Shown here piece by piece: positions 1 through 9,523 of a stretch of 64,000 nucleotides of DNA. Every line of letters begins with the position of its first letter. Within the stretch, counting starts at the first letter, position 1. The notes under the pieces are model-generated. The model was not told where the DNA came from. It was given only the letters and a program-made list of their open reading frames with translations, and did not search any database. The translations under genes and the position numbers were made by a program. This DNA is from Pararhodobacter marinus (lineage in GTDB: Bacteria; Pseudomonadota; Alphaproteobacteria; Rhodobacterales; Rhodobacteraceae), in the NCBI RefSeq assembly GCF_003122215.1, contig NZ_QEYD01000010.1:1-64000 (forward strand), in the 5' to 3' direction.

Positions 1-99
1 CACAACGCCTATGGCCTCTTCCAGTTCGGCCAGAACACCACCTCCCATGTCAGCCAGACCGGCGGACAGACCGGCCTCACCGTCCAGTTCGGATGGTGA
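1..99 (+). CDS. C-terminal end of a curlin-repeat (curli-like) protein, partial
   Basis: The window opens inside a coding frame that runs 32 codons to a TGA at 97-99. The residues follow the curlin repeat spacing, with FQFGQN and VSQTG blocks and a terminal QFGW. This Gln/Gly/Asn pattern with alternating hydrophobic residues is typical of CsgA/CsgB-like amyloid subunits, and alphaproteobacterial members often end in a QFG motif. The product would be secreted and assembled into extracellular fibres. The start, signal peptide and other repeats lie outside the window, so subunit type (major or nucleator) cannot be judged. The call rests on one to two repeat units only. Confidence 0.6.
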   Translation, partial: HNAYGLFQFGQNTTSHVSQTGGQTGLTVQFGW

Positions 100-207
100 G
101 GGACAGGCGCCACCTTTCGGTACGGACGGTCCCGCCGGGGCCGTCCGTTGCCTTTCGCGCGCCAAGGGTGCATTCCTGACGCCACGACGTGGCGAAGGGA
201 GAACAGG

Positions 208-1152
208 ATGGAGGGCAAAAGCTGCTGCGCCCCCAAGGGACCGGGGCGGGTGATCGCGTCCCCTGCGCTGGCGCGCCGCGCCTCGGACACGTTGCGCGCC
301 ATGGTCGCGGACAGCCTGATTCCCGTCAAAGGCGGGTTCTTCGAAATGGGGGCCACGATCGGCCGCTATCCCGACGATCTCGACAGCCCGCCGCGCCGCG
401 TCTTCGTCTCGCCCTTTTCGCTCGGGCGTACCAGCGTCACCAACCGCCTCTTCGCCGCCTTCGCCGCCGAATCGGGCTATCGCACCGTTGCCGAAACCGA
501 GGGCTGGTCCTTTGTCTTCCACCTGTTCCTGGACGACCCGCTGGGCTGGGTCGAGCATCCGCCGCAGACCCCTTGGTGGCGCGCCGTCGCGGGGGCCAGC
601 TGGGCCGCGCCCGAAGGACCGGGCTCGGATTGGCACGACCGGCCCGACCACCCGGCGGTGCATCTGAGCTGGTTCGACGCGCAGGCGCTGGCCGAGTTCA
701 CCGGAACCCGCCTGCCGACCGAGGCCGAATGGGAATTCGCCGCGCGCGGCGGGCTCAAGGGCAAGCGCTTTCCCTGGGGCAACGACCTCGTCCCCGCATC
801 GGGGCACCGCCACAATACCTGGCAGGGGCAGTTCCCTCAGACCAACACCGCCGAGGACGGCTTCACCGGCACCTGCCCCGCCGATCACTTCCCGCCCAAT
901 GCCTATGGCTTCCACAACATGACCGGCAATGTCTGGGAATGGACGGCGACGAAATTCGGACCGCTGCCGCATAATCCCGGCAGATTGCCGCCGCGCGACC
1001 CGCAGGGGCCGGCCGAGGGACCGGGCTACGTGATCCGCGGCGGCTCGTATCTGTGCCATGCCAGCTATTGCGAACGCTACCAGGTCCATTCGCGCACCCA
1101 TAACACCCCCGACAGCTCGACCGGCCATGGCGGCGCACGGCTTGCCCGGTAA
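208..1152 (+). CDS. Formylglycine-generating enzyme (SUMF1/FGE) family protein
   Basis: A 314-residue protein of the SUMF1 fold. FGE oxidises a cysteine in type I sulfatases to formylglycine using copper and O2. Family blocks are visible: PVKGGFFEMG (39-48), LPTEAEWEFAARGG (169-182), PWGN (189-192), NMTGNVWEW (237-245) and RGGSYLCHASYCERY (277-291). The last block keeps both copper-binding catalytic cysteines (C283 and C288), which separates true FGEs from EgtB-like or cysteine-free SUMF1 relatives. An N-terminal SCC pair (5-7) is seen in other bacterial members. I chose the ATG at 208 (upstream AAGGGAGAACAGG) over an in-frame ATG at 148, because conserved sequence and the ribosome site both begin there. 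The extreme C-terminus (GGARLAR) lacks the usual GFR aromatic. No sulfatase gene lies in the window. Confidence 0.85.
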   Translation: MEGKSCCAPKGPGRVIASPALARRASDTLRAMVADSLIPVKGGFFEMGATIGRYPDDLDSPPRRVFVSPFSLGRTSVTNRLFAAFAAESGYRTVAETEGWSFVFHLFLDDPLGWVEHPPQTPWWRAVAGASWAAPEGPGSDWHDRPDHPAVHLSWFDAQALAEFTGTRLPTEAEWEFAARGGLKGKRFPWGNDLVPASGHRHNTWQGQFPQTNTAEDGFTGTCPADHFPPNAYGFHNMTGNVWEWTATKFGPLPHNPGRLPPRDPQGPAEGPGYVIRGGSYLCHASYCERYQVHSRTHNTPDSSTGHGGARLAR

Positions 1153-1170
1153 GGCGCGCTGCCCTTCGCC

Positions 1171-1193
1171 CTTTCACTTTGCCACAAATACTC
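1171..1193 (-). repeat. Copy of an intergenic repeat (GAGTATTTG..GGCAAAGTGAAAG)
   Basis: Read on the minus strand this 23-base element matches the element at 5342-5364 at 22 of 23 positions. Both copies lie downstream of a gene in the same orientation (here serA on the minus strand, there serB on the plus strand). It is non-coding in both places. A diverged relative is at 57886-57940. Confidence 0.6.
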
Positions 1194-1282
1194 ACGGCGA
1201 CCGGTCTGCCGGAAGACCGCCTCTCGGGCAGGCGCACCCGGACGGCATGCGCACCCCCCCCCGGAACAACCGTGGCCGCGCC

Positions 1283-1310
1283 TGTAGGGTGCGTGCTCGC
1301 ACGCACCGCC
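1283..1310. repeat. Short hairpin repeat GTAGGGTGCGTG..CACGCACC, copy 1
   Basis: An 8-bp perfect stem (GGTGCGTG 1288-1295, CACGCACC 1300-1307) with a CTCG loop, preceded by TGTA. A second copy with the same stem but an ATGT loop is at 3044-3067. The two copies bracket serA. The sequence is outside any gene and separate from the neighbouring terminator. Confidence 0.55.
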
Positions 1311-1317
1311 CACAGCG

Positions 1318-1345
1318 AAAAGGCCCCGCGCGAGCGGGGCCTTTT
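1318..1345. terminator. Rho-independent, probably bidirectional terminator between the FGE gene and serA
   Basis: A perfect 12-bp inverted repeat (AAAAGGCCCCGC 1318-1329, GCGGGGCCTTTT 1334-1345) with a 4-base GCGA loop. The A and T runs on the two sides give a U-tract in either direction. It lies 25 bases past the serA stop on the minus strand and can also stop read-through from the FGE gene. Confidence 0.85.
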
Positions 1346-1370
1346 GCAATGCGATGAGCCGGAAGCACGC

Positions 1371-2978
1371 TCAGGCGACCTCGAACTTCAGCGGACGGAC
1401 CTGCTGGAACATCCCCGTCCCTTCCAGCGTCTCGACGACCTTCTGGTCCAGCGCCTGGTCGAGATACAAGAGCGCGATCGCGTCCTGGCCCACGCCCGAA
1501 CGGCCCAGCGTGAAGTTGGCGATGTTGACGCCGTTCTTGCCCATCGTCGCACCCAGAAGGCCGATGATGCCCGGCACGTCCTCGTTCGTGGTGTAAAGCA
1601 TGTGCTCACCGATCTCGGCGTCAATATTGATGCCCTTGATCTGGATGAAGCGCGGCTTGCCGTCCGAGAACACGGTTCCGGCCAGCGACCGCTCGCGCTT
1701 GTCGGTCACCACGGTGATCTTGATATAGCCGTCGAAGGCGCCGGCCTTTTCCTGCGTCGTGGTGGACAGCTTGATCCCGCGCTCCTTGGCCACGATCGGC
1801 GCCGAAACAAGGTTCACATCCGGGTTCGCCGATTTCAGGATCCCGGCGATCACCGCGCAATCCAGCGCCTTCAGGTTCATCCGCGACGGCGCGCCGTCAT
1901 AAAGCACGTTGATCGCGCGCACCGGCTCTTCGGTCATCTGGCCCGCGAAATTGCCCAGATGGCCCGCCAGCTTGATCCACGGGCCCATCACGGCGGCTTC
2001 CTCGGCGGTGACGGACGGCATGTTCAGCGCGTTGGTCACGGCGCCGGTCAGCAGGTAATCCGACATCTGCTCGGCCACCTGCAGCGCCACGTTCTCCTGC
2101 GCCTCGGTGGTCGAGGCGCCCAGATGCGGCGTGCAGACCACGTTGGGCATGTTGAAAAGCGGGCTCTCGGTCGCGGGCTCGACCGCGAAGACGTCCAGCG
2201 CGGCACCGGCGACATGGCCCGAGGTCAGCGCCTCGGCCAGCGCGTCCTCGTCGACCAGGCCGCCCCGGGCGCAGTTGATGATCCGCACGCCCTTCTTGGT
2301 CTTGGCAATGTTCTCGCGCGACAGGATATTGCGGGTCTTGTCGGTCATCGGCACGTGCAGCGTGATGAAATCGGCCCGCGCCAGCAATTCGTCCAGCTCG
2401 ACCTTGGTCACGCCGAGCTGCGTCGCGCGCTCTTCCGACAGGAACGGATCGTAGGCCACGACCTTCATCTTCAGACCGACCGCGCGGTCGCAGACGATGC
2501 CGCCGATATTGCCCGCGCCGATCACGCCCAGCGTCTTGTTATACAGCTCGACGCCCATGAACTTCGACTTTTCCCACTTGCCGGCATGGGTCGAGGCATT
2601 GGCTTCCGGGATCTGGCGGGCGACCGCGAACATCATCGCGATGGCGTGTTCGGCGGTGGTGATCGAGTTGCCGAAGGGCGTGTTCATCACGATGATGCCC
2701 TTCTTCGAGGCTTCGGGGATGTCGACATTGTCGACGCCGATGCCGGCGCGGCCGATGACCTTCAGATTGGTCGCAGCGGCGATGATCTTCTCGGTCACCT
2801 TGGTGTTCGAGCGGATGGCAAGGCCGTCATACTGGCCGATCACCTCGAGCAGCCTGTCCTTGTCCTTGCCGAGGTTGGGCTCGAAATCGACCTCGATGCC
2901 GCGGTCGCGGAAGATCTGGACGGCGGTTTCGGACAGTTTGTCGGAAACGAGAACGCGGGGTTTCGTCTGGGCAGCCAT
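1371..2978 (-). CDS. serA: D-3-phosphoglycerate dehydrogenase
   Basis: A 535-residue protein that oxidises 3-phosphoglycerate to 3-phosphohydroxypyruvate with NAD+, the first step of serine synthesis. The length fits the long (type 1, about 530 residues) SerA with an intervening domain and a C-terminal ACT domain. Visible motifs: dinucleotide-binding IGAGNIG (153-159), NCARGG with catalytic R238, VEP with E267, and PHLGAST with H285. The ACT region occupies roughly 455-530 and probably gives serine feedback or a structural role. Start ATG at 2978 follows a GGAGC-type ribosome site. It lies 100 bases downstream of serC on the same strand, with serB diverging beyond, so the whole phosphorylated serine pathway is in one locus. 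Confidence 0.95.
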   Translation of the reverse strand: MAAQTKPRVLVSDKLSETAVQIFRDRGIEVDFEPNLGKDKDRLLEVIGQYDGLAIRSNTKVTEKIIAAATNLKVIGRAGIGVDNVDIPEASKKGIIVMNTPFGNSITTAEHAIAMMFAVARQIPEANASTHAGKWEKSKFMGVELYNKTLGVIGAGNIGGIVCDRAVGLKMKVVAYDPFLSEERATQLGVTKVELDELLARADFITLHVPMTDKTRNILSRENIAKTKKGVRIINCARGGLVDEDALAEALTSGHVAGAALDVFAVEPATESPLFNMPNVVCTPHLGASTTEAQENVALQVAEQMSDYLLTGAVTNALNMPSVTAEEAAVMGPWIKLAGHLGNFAGQMTEEPVRAINVLYDGAPSRMNLKALDCAVIAGILKSANPDVNLVSAPIVAKERGIKLSTTTQEKAGAFDGYIKITVVTDKRERSLAGTVFSDGKPRFIQIKGINIDAEIGEHMLYTTNEDVPGIIGLLGATMGKNGVNIANFTLGRSGVGQDAIALLYLDQALDQKVVETLEGTGMFQQVRPLKFEVA

Positions 2979-3043
2979 GGTCTGGGCTCCTGAAAAATCG
3001 GGGGATGGCGCGAAGCGTCGCGCCTGTCATGGGGAAGAAGGCT

Positions 3044-3069
3044 GTAGGGTGCGTGATGTCACGCACCGC
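3044..3069. repeat. Short hairpin repeat GTAGGGTGCGTG..CACGCACC, copy 2
   Basis: Same GTAGGGTGCGTG/CACGCACC stem (3048-3055 with 3060-3067) as the copy at 1283-1310, with a different 4-base loop (ATGT). It lies between the end of serC and the start of serA, so it could act as an mRNA processing or attenuation hairpin in the serC-serA transcript, or simply be a small mobile palindromic repeat. Confidence 0.55.
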
Positions 3070-3078
3070 TACCGGGTC

Positions 3079-4236
<1,158 letters not shown>

Positions 4237-4391
4237 AGTACCCTTCCAGATAGATGCCTCTCGTTGGGGAGAGGTGTCCCGCCGACGGACATAGGCCCGC
4301 GCCGTGACTGGCACAAGCGGGAAAATTGGCCTAATGCGGCGGAAATGCCCTCGAAAGCGACCCTTCAGGTTCACCATCGGAAACCCGCGCC

Positions 4392-5270
4392 ATGTTCACC
4401 GTCACGCTTCTCACCAATCCCGCCAACCCGGTTCTGGATAGCCCGCTGGTGGAAAACCTGCGCAATGCCTGGGGCGGTGGTGCGGCGCGCTGGCTGGACC
4501 GGGGGATCGCCGCCGAGTTCGAGATCGCCGCCTTGCCCGCAAACCGCTGGGAAAGCTGGGAAAACCTGCAGGAGTTGGGCATAGACCTGTGCGTGCAGAC
4601 AACTGCCGGACGGCGCAAGGCGATGCTGCTGGCGGATATGGATTCGACCATGATCCAGCAGGAATGCATCGACGAGCTGGCCGATATGGCGGGCGTCGGC
4701 GCGCATGTCGCGGGCATCACCGCGCGGGCGATGAATGGCGAGCTGGACTTCGAAGCGGCGCTGACGGAACGGGTGGGGCTGCTGAAGGATCTGCCGGTCT
4801 CGGTGATCGACCAGGTGCTGGCCGAGCGAATCACCTACATGCCCGGCGGCAAGGTGCTGATCGCCACGATGAAGGCGCATGGCGGCCACGCAGCATTGGT
4901 CTCGGGCGGGTTCACGGCCTTCACCGCGAAGGTCGCCGCCGAGCTGGGCTTTGACGAAAACCGCGCGAACACCCTTCTGGAGCGGGACGGCACGCTGACA
5001 GGCGAGGTCGCGCAGCCGATTCTCGGCAAACAGGCCAAGATCGACGCGCTGAACCAGATCACCGCCCGGCTGGGCATTACACCGGCCGAGGTGATTGCGG
5101 TGGGCGACGGGGCCAACGATCTGGGCATGCTGCATCTGGCCGGATCGGGTGTCGCGCTGCATGCCAAGCCTTCGGTCGCGGCGCAATGCGAGCTGCGCGT
5201 GAACCACGGCGACCTGACCGCGCTTCTGTATTTGCAGGGTTACGCGGCCGAGGATTTCGCGGCAATCTGA
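4392..5270 (+). CDS. serB: Phosphoserine phosphatase
   Basis: A 292-residue HAD-superfamily enzyme that hydrolyses phosphoserine to serine, the last step of the pathway begun by serA and serC. The HAD motif I DMDST is at 82-86, with D82 the nucleophile and D84 the acid/base. Motif II is in LVSGGFTAF and motif III/IV in [10 protein letters not shown]. An N-terminal regulatory-like region of about 75 residues precedes the catalytic domain, as in other SerB proteins. The gene is divergent from serC with a 155-base gap, which probably holds both promoters. Confidence 0.94.
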   Translation: MFTVTLLTNPANPVLDSPLVENLRNAWGGGAARWLDRGIAAEFEIAALPANRWESWENLQELGIDLCVQTTAGRRKAMLLADMDSTMIQQECIDELADMAGVGAHVAGITARAMNGELDFEAALTERVGLLKDLPVSVIDQVLAERITYMPGGKVLIATMKAHGGHAALVSGGFTAFTAKVAAELGFDENRANTLLERDGTLTGEVAQPILGKQAKIDALNQITARLGITPAEVIAVGDGANDLGMLHLAGSGVALHAKPSVAAQCELRVNHGDLTALLYLQGYAAEDFAAI

Positions 5271-5311
5271 GCCGTCGACCCGGCCGGTCTTTCGACGGCG
5301 GGCGCGGGCAA

Positions 5312-5366
5312 GCGGGGGTTTCACACCCCCGCACCCCCGTGGAGTATTTGAGGCAAAGTGAAAGGG
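5312..5366 (+). repeat. Intergenic hairpin plus GAGTATTTGAGGCAAAGTGAAAG element after serB
   Basis: An 8-bp stem (GCGGGGGT 5312-5319, ACCCCCGC 5325-5332, loop TTCAC) is followed by ACCCCCGTG and then the 23-base GAGTATTTG element. The hairpin lies 42 bases past the serB stop and may act as a terminator or 3'-end stabiliser, though no U-run follows. The same layout (stem, ACCCCCG, then a short conserved AT-containing tail) recurs inverted at 57886-57940. This suggests a dispersed repeat family. Confidence 0.6.
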
Positions 5367-5424
5367 GCGCGCGGTTGCGTCCCTTCAGGCGATCGGGTGG
5401 CGATCGGGCTATGGGGATCGGGGC

Positions 5425-6960
5425 ATGACGGACAGCGTTTTCATCGGCGGCGGCGGCGAGGGTTACGGGGAACCGCAGGATCTGCTGTTGAAATACGGCA
5501 ACCGGCACGGGCTGATCGCCGGCGCCACCGGCACCGGCAAGACGATCACCATGCAGATCATGGCCGAGGAATTCAGCCGCGCGGGCGTGCCGGTCTTTCT
5601 GACCGATATCAAGGGCGATGTCAGCGGCATGGCGGTCGCGGGCGCGCCGCGCGAGGCGTTCCAGCGGCGCGCGGACACGATCGGGCTGGGACCGATGGTG
5701 CACGAGGCGATGCCGGTCACGTTCTGGGACCTGTTCGGCCAGCACGGCCACCCTGTGCGCACGACGATCTCGGATATGGGGCCGTTGCTGCTAAGCCGGA
5801 TCCTGGAGCTGACCGAGGCGCAGGAAGGCGTGATCAACGTCGCCTTCCGGCTGTCGGATGAAGAGGGCTGGCCGATCCTCGATCTGGACGATCTGCGGGC
5901 GATGCTGCAATTCCTGTCCGAGAACCAGCGCGAGATGTCGGCGCGCTACGGCAATGTCACCAGCGCCTCGATCGGGGCGATCCAGCGGCGGCTTCTGGTG
6001 CTGGAAAACCAGGGCGCGGCGCAATTCTTCGGCGAGCCGGCCCTGGAGATCGCCGACCTGATGCAGGTCCATGACGGGCGCGGTCAGGTCAATATCCTGC
6101 ATGCCGCGACGCTGATGCAGACGCCCCGGCTTTACGCGACCTTCATGCTGTGGCTTCTGTCCGAGCTGTTCGAAGACCTGCCCGAAATTGGCGATCCGGA
6201 CCGTCCGAAACTGGTGTTTTTCTTCGACGAGGCGCATCTGCTGTTCGACCGCGCCCCGCGGGCGCTGGTCGCGAAGGTCGAGCAGGTGGCGCGGCTGATC
6301 CGCTCGAAAGGCGTGGGCGTGTATTTCGTCACGCAAAATCCCGACGACGTGCCCGAGGATATCCTGGGCCAGCTGGGCAACCGGGTGCAGCATGCGCTGC
6401 GGGCCTTTACCGCGCGCGATCAGCAGGCGCTCCGGCGCGCCGCGCAGACCTACCGCGCCAATCCGCGCTTCGAGACCGAAACGGCGATCCGGGAGGTGGG
6501 CGTGGGCGAGGCCGTGACCTCGTTTCTCGAGGCCAAGGGCGTGCCCGGCATGGTCGAGCGCACGCTGATCCGCCCGCCCGCGTCGATGATGGGCCCCTGC
6601 CCCGATGACGCGCGCCGCGCACTGATCGCCGGCTCGCCGCTGGGGCGCAAATACGCCACGTCCATCGACCGCGATTCGGCGCATGAGATGCTGGCGCGGC
6701 GGGCCGAAACGGCTGCCCGGCAGGCGGGTGCGGAGGAAGAGCGCGACGAGGGTTTCACCCGCGCGCGGCGCTATTCTCCCGGTTCGTCGCGCGCGCGCCG
6801 AGTCGAGGACGCGGAAAAACCCCGCGCCCCGCGCTCGGCCAGCCGCCGCGGTGACAGCGTGACCGAGGCGTTCACGAAGTCCATGGCCCGCTCGATCGGC
6901 ACTCGCGCCGGCAGCGCCCTTGTGCGGGGGGTGTTGGGCAGCCTGTTCCGCGGTCGGTAG
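5425..6960 (+). CDS. HerA/YjgR-type ATPase (DUF853 family)
   Basis: A 511-residue P-loop ATPase of the FtsK-HerA superfamily, resembling E. coli YjgR (DUF853, HerA-like C-terminal domain). Walker A GATGTGKT is at 33-40 and Walker B KLVFFFDEAH at 262-271. A TQNPDDVPEDILGQLGNR block follows, where related ATPases place sensor and arginine-finger residues. The C-terminal 90 residues are Arg/Ser/Ala rich and low in complexity. HerA proteins pump DNA, but the YjgR branch has no established role, so a DNA-translocase function is inference. It stands alone between serB and a convergent HPP gene, with no nuclease partner (NurA) visible. Confidence 0.85.
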   Translation: MTDSVFIGGGGEGYGEPQDLLLKYGNRHGLIAGATGTGKTITMQIMAEEFSRAGVPVFLTDIKGDVSGMAVAGAPREAFQRRADTIGLGPMVHEAMPVTFWDLFGQHGHPVRTTISDMGPLLLSRILELTEAQEGVINVAFRLSDEEGWPILDLDDLRAMLQFLSENQREMSARYGNVTSASIGAIQRRLLVLENQGAAQFFGEPALEIADLMQVHDGRGQVNILHAATLMQTPRLYATFMLWLLSELFEDLPEIGDPDRPKLVFFFDEAHLLFDRAPRALVAKVEQVARLIRSKGVGVYFVTQNPDDVPEDILGQLGNRVQHALRAFTARDQQALRRAAQTYRANPRFETETAIREVGVGEAVTSFLEAKGVPGMVERTLIRPPASMMGPCPDDARRALIAGSPLGRKYATSIDRDSAHEMLARRAETAARQAGAEEERDEGFTRARRYSPGSSRARRVEDAEKPRAPRSASRRGDSVTEAFTKSMARSIGTRAGSALVRGVLGSLFRGR

Positions 6961-6980
6961 CGGGATGCGTCAGCCGGGCC

Positions 6981-8180
6981 TCAGCGGGGCCCGCGGGCGG
7001 CCTCGCGGGCCAGCGCGGCGATCAGGTCGGTGCGGGTGACGATCCCCACGATCCGGTCGCGGTCGAGCACGGGCACGGCGTCGGTATCGCCCCCGGCCAT
7101 CATCGGCAAAAGCGCGGCAACGGGTGTGTCCGGGGCCGCGCGCGGGCCCTGCGCGTCCATGATATCCCCGGCTTTCGGCGCGGTCTGCTTCCGGGCGCCC
7201 GGAAATCCGCGCAAGACCGCGACGACGCCGCGCCCCGGCCCTCGTGGCTCCGACCGCGCGCGGTCGATCAGGTGCATCTGGAAGATGGCGCCCAGGAACC
7301 GGCTTTCGGGGCCGATCACGGGCAACGCGGTGAAGCGATGCGCCCGGAACAGATCGGCCACGGCATCCAGCGGCGTGTCGGGCGTCACCGTGATCAGGTC
7401 GCGCGACATGATGTCCCGCGCCGCAAGCGGCCCCGAGGACGCGGCCGCCGCCTGCAGTTCCGCCGCGCCGATCAGCCGGGCCAGATCTTCGACACCCAGG
7501 TTGAAGGACTGGCTGTAGCGGTCGAGAATGGCGATCAGCGCGTCTTCCGACAGGCCCAGCCGTTCGACCGGGTCGCGGTCCCCGGTTCCGTGGCGGCTTG
7601 GTTCGTCAAACTGCCGGAACGGATAGCGGCGTCCGGTCAGGCGCGCGTAGAGCGTGGCCAGCAGCACCAGGACGACGGTGCCCAGCGCCACCGGGGTCAG
7701 CGCGAACCAGAAGCCGAGATGCGCGATGGCGTCGGGCGACATTGCCGCCGTCATCGCCACCGCGCCCGCGGGCGGATGGACCGCGCGGCACAGGATGGTC
7801 GCGGTGACCGACAGCCCCACCGCCAGCGCGATTCGCAGGGTCGGATCGGGCACGGTCAGGCAGACCGCGACGCCGACAAGCGCCGCGACCGTGTTGCCCA
7901 CCACCGCCGACCAGGGCTGCGCCAGCGGGCTGTTGGGCACCGCGAAGAGCAGCACGGAGGTCGCGCCGAAGGGGGCCACCAGATAAAGGCCGAGCCGGGG
8001 ATCGCCCTGCGGCGACAGCACGAAGAGCCCCGCAAGGCCCAGGCCGATCAGGGCGCCCAACCCGGCGCGAAAGGCTTCCAGCCCGGAGACACGCGCGACG
8101 GCGGGACCCAGAGATTTCAGATGATGCACGACAGCCCCCGGACTTTGCGCCACAGTCCCGCGGGACGCCGGAAGGTTCAA
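6981..8180 (-). CDS. HPP-family membrane protein with C-terminal CBS pair
   Basis: A protein of about 399 residues. The N-terminal half has several hydrophobic segments and the HPP signature (CRAVHPPAGAVAM). The C-terminal half carries two CBS domains (DIMSRDLITVTPDTPLDAV and a second ending in GIVTRTDLIAALA). HPP proteins are inner-membrane proteins, some of which transport nitrite in plastids and cyanobacteria. CBS pairs usually bind adenosine nucleotides and gate the linked protein. The start is uncertain: the TTG at 8180 gives full length, while a GTG at 8129 with a nearby GGGGG is an alternative. The gene is convergent with the HerA-like ATPase. Confidence 0.8.
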   Translation of the reverse strand: MNLPASRGTVAQSPGAVVHHLKSLGPAVARVSGLEAFRAGLGALIGLGLAGLFVLSPQGDPRLGLYLVAPFGATSVLLFAVPNSPLAQPWSAVVGNTVAALVGVAVCLTVPDPTLRIALAVGLSVTATILCRAVHPPAGAVAMTAAMSPDAIAHLGFWFALTPVALGTVVLVLLATLYARLTGRRYPFRQFDEPSRHGTGDRDPVERLGLSEDALIAILDRYSQSFNLGVEDLARLIGAAELQAAAASSGPLAARDIMSRDLITVTPDTPLDAVADLFRAHRFTALPVIGPESRFLGAIFQMHLIDRARSEPRGPGRGVVAVLRGFPGARKQTAPKAGDIMDAQGPRAAPDTPVAALLPMMAGGDTDAVPVLDRDRIVGIVTRTDLIAALAREAARGPR

Positions 8181-8258
8181 GCGCGGTTTCCAGGTATGAG
8201 AGCCGGTTAGTACGGGCCCGGACGCCCACGGGCGAGCGCGTCTCGTGCTGCGCAGGCC

Positions 8259-9176
8259 CTATCCCTGGGGCGTCATCACCTTGCGTTGCCGCGACCGCTC
8301 GATTCCCAGTTGCCGCTCGCGCCAGATGATCAGGATGCCCGCCGAGACGACGATCGAGGCGCCGATCAGCATGGTGCGGGTGGGGATCTCATCGAACACC
8401 CAGTAACCGATCGCCAGCGCCATCAGCATCGACGCGTAATCGAAGGGCGCCACCAGCGAGGCATCGGCCTCGCGATAGCTCGAGGTCAGGAAGATCTGCC
8501 CGACCCCGCCGATCAGCCCGGTCAGGACCAACAGCGCGGCTTGTCCGGGCGAGGGCAGAACCCAGCCGAAGGGAATGGTCAGAAGCGACAGCCCGGTCGC
8601 GGTGACCGAGAACCAGAAGACGATGGCCGAGGTCTGCTCGGTCGCCACCAGCTTGCGCACCGTCACCTGCGCCAGCGCCGCGCAGACCGCGCCGGTCAGC
8701 GCCATCATCGCGCCCAGCGCCTCGGCGGTCGAGACATCCGCGCCAACCGACAGTCGCGGCGACAGCACGATCATCACCCCGGTCAGCCCCGCGAAGACGG
8801 CGCTGAGGCGGAAAAGCCGGACTTCCTCGCCCAGGAACATCGACGCGAAGATCACCACCAGAAGCGGCGCGGCATAGCCGATCGCCGTGACCTCGGGCAG
8901 CGGCAGGAAGGCCAGCGCGGCAAAGCCCATTCCCATGGCCGAGGTGCCGACGAGCCCGCGCCAGAAATGCCCCAGGGGTTTCGTGGCCTTCAGCCCGGTC
9001 CGCACCTCGCCGCGAATCGTGAGCCAGACAAAGATCACCGGGATCGCGAAAAGCGACCGGAAGAACACCGCCTCGCCCGGCGGGATCGTGTCCGAGACGG
9101 ATTTCACAAGGCTCGACATCGCGATGAAGCAGGTCACCGAGATCAGCTTGTAGAGGATACCCCGGATCGGTCGCAT
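8259..9176 (-). CDS. EamA/DMT-family transporter
   Basis: A 305-residue integral membrane protein of the drug/metabolite transporter superfamily with two EamA repeats and about ten hydrophobic segments. The opening (RPIRGILYKLISVTCFIAM) and FFRSLFAIPVI are typical of alphaproteobacterial DMT members. I chose the ATG at 9176 because GGGCAGGGGGCGGGC directly precedes it. The frame runs open to 9395, but the extra sequence is hydrophilic and unlike the family. Substrate unknown; relatives export amino acids, metabolites or S-adenosylmethionine. A tRNA-Phe lies upstream on the other strand. Confidence 0.8.
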   Translation of the reverse strand: MRPIRGILYKLISVTCFIAMSSLVKSVSDTIPPGEAVFFRSLFAIPVIFVWLTIRGEVRTGLKATKPLGHFWRGLVGTSAMGMGFAALAFLPLPEVTAIGYAAPLLVVIFASMFLGEEVRLFRLSAVFAGLTGVMIVLSPRLSVGADVSTAEALGAMMALTGAVCAALAQVTVRKLVATEQTSAIVFWFSVTATGLSLLTIPFGWVLPSPGQAALLVLTGLIGGVGQIFLTSSYREADASLVAPFDYASMLMALAIGYWVFDEIPTRTMLIGASIVVSAGILIIWRERQLGIERSRQRKVMTPQG

Positions 9177-9448
9177 GCCCGCCCCCTGCCCGCCTGTCAG
9201 GCCGTTTTGCCAGCGTTGTGCCGGCCCGTTGATTGGCACCTGCGCCTGTGGCGTAGTCTCCCACCGATGCGGCGGCGCGGCAAGGGCGGGGCCGGAAACG
9301 AAACCGGGCAAATCTCCGGACTTAAGCGGCGCAAGGGCGAGACACGGATTCACCGCGCGCAAGACGAGAGCGGGCGCAAATTTCCCTCTGGACACCGCCC
9401 GCGCCCTCGCCTAAGACACGCCCACCCGAAAGCGTCGCTTTCACCCGT

Positions 9449-9523
9449 GCCCGGGTAGCTCAGGGGTAGAGCAGTGGATTGAAAATCCTCGTGTCGGTGG
9501 TTCGATTCCGCCCCCGGGCACCA
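9449..9523 (+). tRNA. tRNA-Phe (GAA)
   Basis: A full cloverleaf can be drawn. The acceptor arm is GCCCGGG (9449-9455) with CCCGGGC (9513-9519), discriminator A and encoded CCA at 9521-9523. The D-arm is GCTC..GAGC, the anticodon loop TTGAAAA gives GAA, and the T-arm contains GGTTCGATTCC. The anticodon stem has one apparent T-T mismatch. The 3' end is directly followed by low-GC sequence that leads into the BREX relic, so this tRNA may have been the attachment site of the island. Confidence 0.95.

Noticed and set aside
1135-1152. Possible frameshift at the C-terminus of the FGE-like protein
   Set aside because: The usual GFR motif reads GAR here, but the frame still ends as GARLAR at the expected length, so a substitution is enough to explain it.
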